Positions 13,330-17,077 of a stretch of DNA of 17,077 bases are shown piece after piece. The translations under genes and the position numbers were made by a program. Position 1 is the stretch's first letter, and each line of letters begins with the position of its first letter. The notes beneath the pieces are model-generated. The model ran no database searches, had not been told where the DNA came from, and saw only the letters and a list, made by a program, of their open reading frames with translations. Source of the stretch: Solidesulfovibrio magneticus (GTDB lineage: Bacteria > Desulfobacterota > Desulfovibrionia > Desulfovibrionales > Desulfovibrionaceae); assembly GCA_002482565.1 (NCBI GenBank), contig DLGG01000047.1, positions 1-17,077 on the forward strand, written 5' to 3'.

Positions 13330-15063
13330 ATGGCAAGCCTCGCCAGTCACGACTACTACCGCGACGACATGACCAAGATGCCGCCGCTACGCTCCATCGC
13401 CCAGACCCTGTGCCTGGACAAGCGCGTCCGCAAGGTCACGGCCGCCGAGGCCTACGAGCTGGCCAAACGCCAGCACGACGTCATGGACACCGATCTGCCC
13501 ATCTACCCGCCGGCGGCCAAGCGCCTGGGCCTGCCCGAAGGGGCCACCGTGCTCAACAACTGCCACGGCCGCATCGTCGGCCGCACGGCCCTGGCCCGGC
13601 GCTTCTACACCCGCATGGAGGCCGTGGAGCGGCGCAAGGTCGAGTCCGACCTGCGCGAAGCCGTCTACGCCATGCAGCGCTATCCGCTGATCAAGGCCGA
13701 AGCGATTCTCGGCCTCGACGCCGACCTCATGATCAAGGCCACCATCGTCGGCACCGAAGACGACGCGGTCAACATCTTCAACTGGCTGGCCAATTTCACG
13801 CCTTACGAAGAGCTGGCCGAGGCCTACGCCAAAAGCCCCAAGCTGCCCATTCCCGACATCCTGGTGGTCGGCTTCAACCACTGGACCACCACCGACCCGT
13901 ACTACCACAACGCCGGCGGCTCCCAACTGGCCCTGGTCGACGAAGACGCCAACGTCATCTTCAACCTCGGGATGCGCTACTTCGGCGAGCGCAAGAAAGG
14001 CACGCTGACCCTGGCCTGGACCTCGGGCATGCGCCTGGGCCTGGCCGCCTGCCACGGCGGCATCAAGGAAATCGATTTTTCCGGCTGCGCCGACGCCAAG
14101 GCCAAGGACATGGGCAAACGCTCCATCGCCTTTTTCGGCCTGTCCGGCACGGGCAAATCGTCGCACACCAACTCCCACGACAACGGCGGCACCCTGCCGG
14201 CCGGATTCTCCAAGGTGGTGCTGCACGACGACGCCTTCCAGATCGACTGCGAGAACAAGGTCTGCCGCGTCTGGGAGCCGACCCTGTTCGACAAGACCGA
14301 TTCGCGCCCCACGGGCCATCCCGACTGGCGCTACATGATCTCCACCATGAACCTGGGCCTGACCGAAGTCGGCGACAAGGTCTTGCCCCTGGGCCAGGAC
14401 GTGCGCAACCCCAACGGCCGGGCGCTTATTGACCGCGACCTGCTCGGGGCCTACGTCAACCGCTGTTCCTTCCCCAACCTCATGGTCTGGCTCATGAAGG
14501 ACACCTGCCTGCCGCCGGTGGTGCGCTTCACCGACAAGCATCTGGCCGTGGCCATGGGCGCCTCACTCATGACCCGGCGCAATCTGGCGGAAAACGTCAG
14601 CGAGGATGAGCTCAAAAAGCTCGTCTTCGAGCCTTTCGCCAACCCCTTCCGGGTGTATGAGCTGTGGAAGGACGTGGAAGCCTTCGTCAAGGTCTTCGAG
14701 GCCGGGGCCATAGGCTACACGTTTAATTCCGTGGGCTTCTGGAAGACTTCCGACCGCGAGCTGCAAAAGATCCCGCTGCAAAGCTCGCTGACGCTGCAAA
14801 CCGCCCTGCTGCTGGAACGCCTGGAGTGGGAAGACTGGGATCTGCTGCCCGGGGCCCAGCTGCCCAAGGCCGAAAGCGTGGAAAAGCTCCTGCCCGGCTA
14901 CGCCGCGCTTTACGACCCGTCCCGGGTGGAAAACCGCGACCGCTACCTGGAAACCCTCAAGGACCGTTTCCACCAGCGCCGCGTCTATCTGCAGAATTCC
15001 GACCTGCACAACCGGCCGGATCTGCTCATGCGCCTGGTCAACGCCCTCATGGTGCGGGCCTAG
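13330..15063 (+). CDS. ATP-type phosphoenolpyruvate carboxykinase-like protein
   Basis: This 577-residue protein probably interconverts oxaloacetate and PEP with ATP/ADP in gluconeogenesis or anaplerosis. The ATG at 13330 follows AGGAGG (13320-13325). The PEPCK core is visible. RKKGTLTL with Lys223 and AACHGGI with His242 are 19 residues apart, as K213 and H232 are in E. coli PckA. The P-loop is FGLSGTGKSSH (269-279), and VVLHDDAF holds Asp300-Asp301 in the metal-binding kinase-2 position. Differences from classical PckA are clear: K-S-S rather than K-T-T in the P-loop, HDDAF rather than GDDEHGW, an insert of about ten residues between P-loop and DD, and about 40 extra residues in all. It is a divergent branch, so I withhold the symbol. 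The gene ends in a strong terminator. Confidence 0.8.
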   Translation: MASLASHDYYRDDMTKMPPLRSIAQTLCLDKRVRKVTAAEAYELAKRQHDVMDTDLPIYPPAAKRLGLPEGATVLNNCHGRIVGRTALARRFYTRMEAVERRKVESDLREAVYAMQRYPLIKAEAILGLDADLMIKATIVGTEDDAVNIFNWLANFTPYEELAEAYAKSPKLPIPDILVVGFNHWTTTDPYYHNAGGSQLALVDEDANVIFNLGMRYFGERKKGTLTLAWTSGMRLGLAACHGGIKEIDFSGCADAKAKDMGKRSIAFFGLSGTGKSSHTNSHDNGGTLPAGFSKVVLHDDAFQIDCENKVCRVWEPTLFDKTDSRPTGHPDWRYMISTMNLGLTEVGDKVLPLGQDVRNPNGRALIDRDLLGAYVNRCSFPNLMVWLMKDTCLPPVVRFTDKHLAVAMGASLMTRRNLAENVSEDELKKLVFEPFANPFRVYELWKDVEAFVKVFEAGAIGYTFNSVGFWKTSDRELQKIPLQSSLTLQTALLLERLEWEDWDLLPGAQLPKAESVEKLLPGYAALYDPSRVENRDRYLETLKDRFHQRRVYLQNSDLHNRPDLLMRLVNALMVRA

Positions 15064-15137
15064 GCCCTGGCCCGGCCGCCTGACGCTACAGAGCCAGACC
15101 GCCGCATGAACCCTTGCACGGCCCACCGCCATGACCG

Positions 15138-15176
15138 CCGGCCGCAGGCTCCCTCCGGGAGTCCTGCGGCCGGTTT
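15138..15176 (+). terminator. Strong intrinsic terminator after PEP carboxykinase gene
   Basis: CCGGCCGCAGG (15138-15148) pairs perfectly with CCTGCGGCCGG (15163-15173). A further five-pair stem CTCCC/GGGAG sits inside with loop TCC and a single bulged T. TTT follows at 15174-15176. The T run is short, but the 16-base-pair stem is the strongest hairpin in the window. It ends only 12 bases before the next gene's start codon. Confidence 0.75.
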
Positions 15177-15188
15177 CGGACCCACGTC

Positions 15189-15671
15189 ATGAGCCTGCGC
15201 TCCGTTTTGGGCCTTATCGGGCTTGCGGTCTCGCTGCCGTTTCTGGGCTATCTGGTCTACATCAGCCAGGCCAAGTCCCCGACTCCAGACCAGATCATCT
15301 TTCTGGCCTTCGCCTTTTCCGTCACCTTCCCCACGCTCATCCTGCTGTCGCTGGTGCTCTTCCGCAGCCTGGTGATCCTGGCCGCGGCCCTGCCGGTCTA
15401 CGCCGCCTGCGTCATCGCCGGCTACGCCCGCACGTTCATGGCCTTCCAGATCCTGTGCAACGGCAAGCCGACGGAATCCTTCCGGGACTGCCTGTATTTC
15501 AGCGTGTCGCAGTTCACCAACACCGGCTGCGCCGATTGCATGCCTACGCCCCAGCTGCGGCTTTTGGCCGCCTCGGAAGCCTTTTTCGGCTATCTGTCGC
15601 TGGGCGTGTTCACCGCCTGCCTCATCGTCATCCTGGTGCGCATGATCACCGCCGACAAGCTGCGCCAGTAG
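15189..15671 (+). CDS. Small pore-loop ion-channel-like membrane protein with altered selectivity filter
   Basis: This 160-residue protein starts at ATG 15189 with only a weak GGA upstream. Hydrophobic helices lie at about 5-25, 36-58 and 60-80, and a last one at about 131-152. Before the last helix, DCLYFSVSQFTNTGCADCMPTPQLRLLAASEAFFGY (100-135) aligns well with the pore region of two-helix K+ channel domains (Ion_trans_2), including YFS, the x-P-T after the filter, and the LLA-xE-xxxGY start of the inner helix. The filter itself is TNTGCAD (110-116) instead of TTVGYGD: Gly113 and Asp116 remain, Tyr becomes Cys114 and the second Gly becomes Ala115. K+ selectivity is therefore doubtful. The gene stands alone behind the preceding terminator, so it probably has its own promoter or depends on read-through. 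Confidence 0.75.
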   Translation: MSLRSVLGLIGLAVSLPFLGYLVYISQAKSPTPDQIIFLAFAFSVTFPTLILLSLVLFRSLVILAAALPVYAACVIAGYARTFMAFQILCNGKPTESFRDCLYFSVSQFTNTGCADCMPTPQLRLLAASEAFFGYLSLGVFTACLIVILVRMITADKLRQ

Positions 15672-15767
15672 CGCGGGCGCGTCATACGCTCCGCGCAACA
15701 TCGCCCAAGCCCCCTCGACGTCAGCCCCTTTACAGCCTTTCGAGAGTCTGAAGGCCTCAGGCCGCCA

Positions 15768-15796
15768 GCCGCCGGAGCAACGGTGGTCCCCGTCAA
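15768..15796. repeat. Imperfect direct repeat, copy 1
   Basis: The 29-base segment GCCGCCGGAGCAACGGTG plus eleven more bases ending GTCAA recurs at 15905-15933 with three mismatches (26 of 29 identical). Copy 2 spans the right end of the insertion sequence. Copy 1 therefore looks like target DNA joined to an IS right end, possibly an old insertion footprint. Similarity stops on both sides. Confidence 0.7.
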
Positions 15797-15884
15797 GGAC
15801 AAGCGACGGCTTCTTGCGTTTTCCAGCCGATCCGTAAGGCGACCTGCGCCGAAAACCCCTTACCTTTTTTTCCATTGCAGGGGT

Positions 15885-15905
15885 CCGGGGGGATCATCCC
15901 CCCGG
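15885..15905. repeat. REP-like perfect palindrome beside the insertion sequence
   Basis: Two ten-base arms, CCGGGGGGAT and its complement, flank a single C. A shorter outer inverted repeat ACCCCT/AGGGGT (15855-15860 with 15879-15884) lies directly before it, around a run of seven T. With the following GGCCGCCGG this resembles a repetitive extragenic palindromic element. That it is repeated in the genome is inference from its form and from my impression of Desulfovibrio intergenic sequences. Confidence 0.6.
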
Positions 15906-15933
15906 CCGCCGGAGCAACGGTGATTCCAGTCAA
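15905..15933. repeat. Imperfect direct repeat, copy 2, across IS right-end junction
   Basis: This is the partner of the copy at 15768-15796. Bases 15905-15912 are flanking REP-like DNA, 15913-15914 (AG) are the inferred recombination core, and 15915-15933 are the inferred right end of the element. Confidence 0.7.
15908..15921 (-). other. IS right-end junction (core CT, target half and donor half)
   Basis: On the element strand the junction reads ACCGTTG-CT-CCGGC. ACCGTTGCT (15921 to 15913) is identical to a segment of the upstream non-coding RNA (16952 to 16944, proposed left-donor guide). CTCCGGC (15914 to 15908) is complementary to GCCGGAG in that RNA (16994 to 16988, proposed right-target guide). 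Confidence 0.7.
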
Positions 15934-15953
15934 CAGAAAAGGCCCTAAAGCCA

Positions 15954-16895
15954 TTAACTCGGGCTATATGCCCAAGGCTGACCTGTCCGGACCATCGAGT
16001 TGAGTATCGTCAATAGTTTTCGCATGGACGCGGTCGCCGCGACTTTATGCGGCTTCCCAGCGTCAATAAGTCGCTTGTAAAACTTACTGATTACAGGATT
16101 AAAGCGGATAGCGGTCATAATTGCCATATACAATACTGCGCGAACATCAGAACGACCGCCCCAGGTTCGCCGCTTGCCTCGATACTTTCCGCTGTCACAA
16201 TTCATAGGCGCGACACCAACAAGCGCAGCTATCGACCGACGATCAAGCTTCCCCAGCTCTGGAAGATTGGCAAGCAAGGACGTTGACAACACTTCTCCAA
16301 CGCCTGGAACACTACGCAGAAGATTATCTTGCTCTCGCCAGAGGGGGCTGCTGCGAACGGCTTTGCCTAAGCGAGTATTGATCTCACCAAGACGTTCTTC
16401 AAGCCACTCGATGTGCTGTTCGATGTCATTACGAACAGAACCAAAGGAGAGCGCTAGGCGATTCTTCTCCATGACAAGCATGCCTATCAGATGCTTTCGC
16501 CGAGATAATAAGGCGCTAAGCTCCTGGGTTTGCTCGTCTTTAAGTGGGCGGGCTTCAGGACGGACTTGTTGGCCAAAGAAGGCTAATACTTGTGCATCTA
16601 TCTTATCCGTTTTCGCCAATCTCCCAGTAGCACGAGCGAAGTCCCGTGCCTGCCGGGGATTGATTACCGCGACAGGATGCTTCTTGACCCCAAGAGCAGA
16701 AGCCACAGGGATCTGAAGACCTCCTGTCGCCTCAAGCACAATCAACTGAGGGCGAAGCTTGCCGAACTTTCTACAGAGAGCAGCTATCCCATCAACGTCA
16801 TTGGAAAAGACAAAATCCTTTCCTTCAGGAAGGACATGCACATCCAACGTATCCTTAGAAACATCAATACCAATAAAACGCTCAGACTTAGCCAT
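15954..16895 (-). CDS. IS110-family transposase (DEDD recombinase)
   Basis: This 313-residue recombinase starts at the ATG at 16893-16895, with GGAGG seven bases upstream on the minus strand. An in-frame extension to 16985 runs through the bridge-RNA region and has no ribosome site. The N-terminal RuvC-like domain holds the acidic tetrad: Asp11 (FIGIDVSKDTLDV), Glu55 (VLEATGG), Asp97 and Asp100 (AKTDKIDAQ). A coiled helical section (about 120-185) follows. The C-terminal Transposase_20 domain contains VPGVGEVLSTSLLANLPE (196-213) and APMNCDSGKYRGKRRTWGGRSDVRAVLYMA (229-258), with Ser235 at the expected catalytic serine. All catalytic residues are intact and there is no frameshift, so the protein is probably active. 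In this family the enzyme works with a bridge RNA that recognises both target and donor DNA. Confidence 0.96.
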   Translation of the reverse strand: MAKSERFIGIDVSKDTLDVHVLPEGKDFVFSNDVDGIAALCRKFGKLRPQLIVLEATGGLQIPVASALGVKKHPVAVINPRQARDFARATGRLAKTDKIDAQVLAFFGQQVRPEARPLKDEQTQELSALLSRRKHLIGMLVMEKNRLALSFGSVRNDIEQHIEWLEERLGEINTRLGKAVRSSPLWREQDNLLRSVPGVGEVLSTSLLANLPELGKLDRRSIAALVGVAPMNCDSGKYRGKRRTWGGRSDVRAVLYMAIMTAIRFNPVISKFYKRLIDAGKPHKVAATASMRKLLTILNSMVRTGQPWAYSPS

Positions 16896-16907
16896 GTATA
16901 TTCCTCC

Positions 16908-17072
16908 AACTCCCTGCCTTGTAAATACGGGCTCTAACGCCCAAGCAACGGTTCGGGGTTCATGGAAGAAGAGAGCGGCGATCATGGCTCCGGCACGAAC
17001 TCAAGGTTCAAGGCACTTTCGACCTACCGCTCTCTGACCCTCCCGGGCTTACGCCCATGGGGTAAACATACA
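16908..17072 (-). ncRNA. Candidate IS110 bridge RNA
   Basis: The left-end non-coding DNA folds in the order known for IS621-type bridge RNAs, read on the minus strand. First is a 5' hairpin GGGC-GTAA-GCCC (17056 to 17045). Next is a target-binding loop closed by AGAGAGCGG/CCGCTCTCT (17035-17027 with 16978-16970), with an apical GAAC/GTTC stem (17009-17006 with 17000-16997). Last is a donor-binding loop closed by AACCCC/GGGaGTT (16960-16955 with 16914-16908), with an apical GGGC/GCCC stem (16942-16939 with 16932-16929). Guide-like segments sit in the four loop strands and match the element ends. Exact RNA ends are unknown; the 3' side approaches the transposase ribosome site. Confidence 0.75.
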
Positions 17073-17077
17073 AGGCA
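17069..17077 (-). other. IS left-end junction at the window edge
   Basis: On the element strand this reads TGC-CT-TGTA. CTTGTA (17074 to 17069) is complementary to TACAAG in the RNA region (16923 to 16918, proposed right-donor guide). TGCCT matches the proposed left-target guide GTGCCT (17016 to 17011). Only three target bases beyond the core are inside the window. Confidence 0.6.

Larger units (their letters stand above)
15913..17074 (-). mobile_element. IS110-family insertion sequence, apparently complete
   Basis: The element is about 1.16 kb, oriented on the minus strand with left end at 17072 and right end at 15915, and flanked by the dinucleotide AG (CT on the element strand) at 15913-15914 and 17073-17074. 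It has no terminal inverted repeats and no longer target duplication, as usual for IS110. G+C is visibly lower than in its neighbours, suggesting recent arrival. It contains one intact transposase gene, a short right-end non-coding part and a longer left-end non-coding part that reads as a bridge RNA. The ends were set by guide matches. Removing the element restores a REP-like sequence, GCCGCCGG-AG-GCA. Confidence 0.82.

Noticed and set aside
12405..14432. Plus-strand open frame of 675 codons across the regulator and PEP carboxykinase genes
   Set aside because: It is an out-of-frame shadow spanning two real genes and an intergenic gap, with Arg/Pro/Gly-rich low-complexity translation.
15060..15875. 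Long minus-strand open frame over the channel gene
   Set aside because: It is antisense to the channel gene and the preceding terminator, has biased Arg/Gly-rich composition and shows no motif. The plus-strand protein has clear membrane and pore features.
15768..15933. CRISPR array from the two direct-repeat copies
   Set aside because: There are only two copies, 137 bases apart start to start, with mismatches and no regular spacer length; no cas gene is present.
16896..16985. N-terminal extension of the transposase frame to 16985
   Set aside because: The extension lacks a ribosome site and family similarity and runs through the bridge-RNA candidate. GGAGG clearly serves the ATG at 16893-16895, which places the catalytic Asp at residue 11, as in IS621.

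Overview
The window is a very G+C-rich bacterial chromosome segment. The gene set is a two-subunit indolepyruvate:ferredoxin oxidoreductase, a CheV-type chemotaxis coupler, an enhancer-binding-protein-like regulator, an NhaA antiporter, and IspH. Together with strongly Ala/Gly/Pro-biased codons, this suggests a sulfate-reducing Desulfovibrio-type deltaproteobacterium (Desulfobacterota). That placement is inference; no rRNA or tRNA gene is present.

Layout. 2-1584 (+): the end of a secreted or anchored SGNH hydrolase and a DUF364 protein, closely spaced. 1585-1855: a convergent gap with two inverted repeats, one in a conspicuous AT-rich island. 1856-3280 (-): nhaA, with a leader of three consecutive hairpins. 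3644-5514 (+): a tRNA-dihydrouridine synthase overlapping ispH by ATGA. 5605-6594 (+): a CheW-receiver fusion (CheV). 6663-8294 (+): a large unrecognised protein with traces of the ROK/ASKHA fold. 8365-13251 (+): a good sigma70-like promoter, a membrane-anchored TPR protein, a hairpin-rich leader, then iorA, iorB and a regulator joined by ATGA and GTGA overlaps. 13330-15063 (+): an ATP-type PEP carboxykinase-like enzyme ending in a very strong hairpin terminator. 15189-15671 (+): a small pore-loop channel-like membrane protein. 15672-17077: a REP-like palindrome region with a lower-G+C IS110-family insertion sequence, transposase on the minus strand.

Functional logic. IorAB oxidises aryl pyruvates from aromatic amino acids and reduces ferredoxin. 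The translationally coupled regulator lacks the sigma54-contact GAFTGA motif and both expected arginine fingers. It therefore looks like a sigma54-independent, TyrR-like regulator rather than a classical activator. IorA appears to have lost one of its two C-terminal [4Fe-4S] clusters in a self-consistent way.

The most informative part is the right end. The non-coding DNA upstream of the IS110 transposase can be read as a complete bridge RNA. It has a target-binding loop and a donor-binding loop, and its four guide segments match the two element ends and the flanking DNA around a CT core (AG on the + strand). This fixes the element at about 15913-17074, inserted in a REP-like sequence, and predicts the bases just beyond the window.
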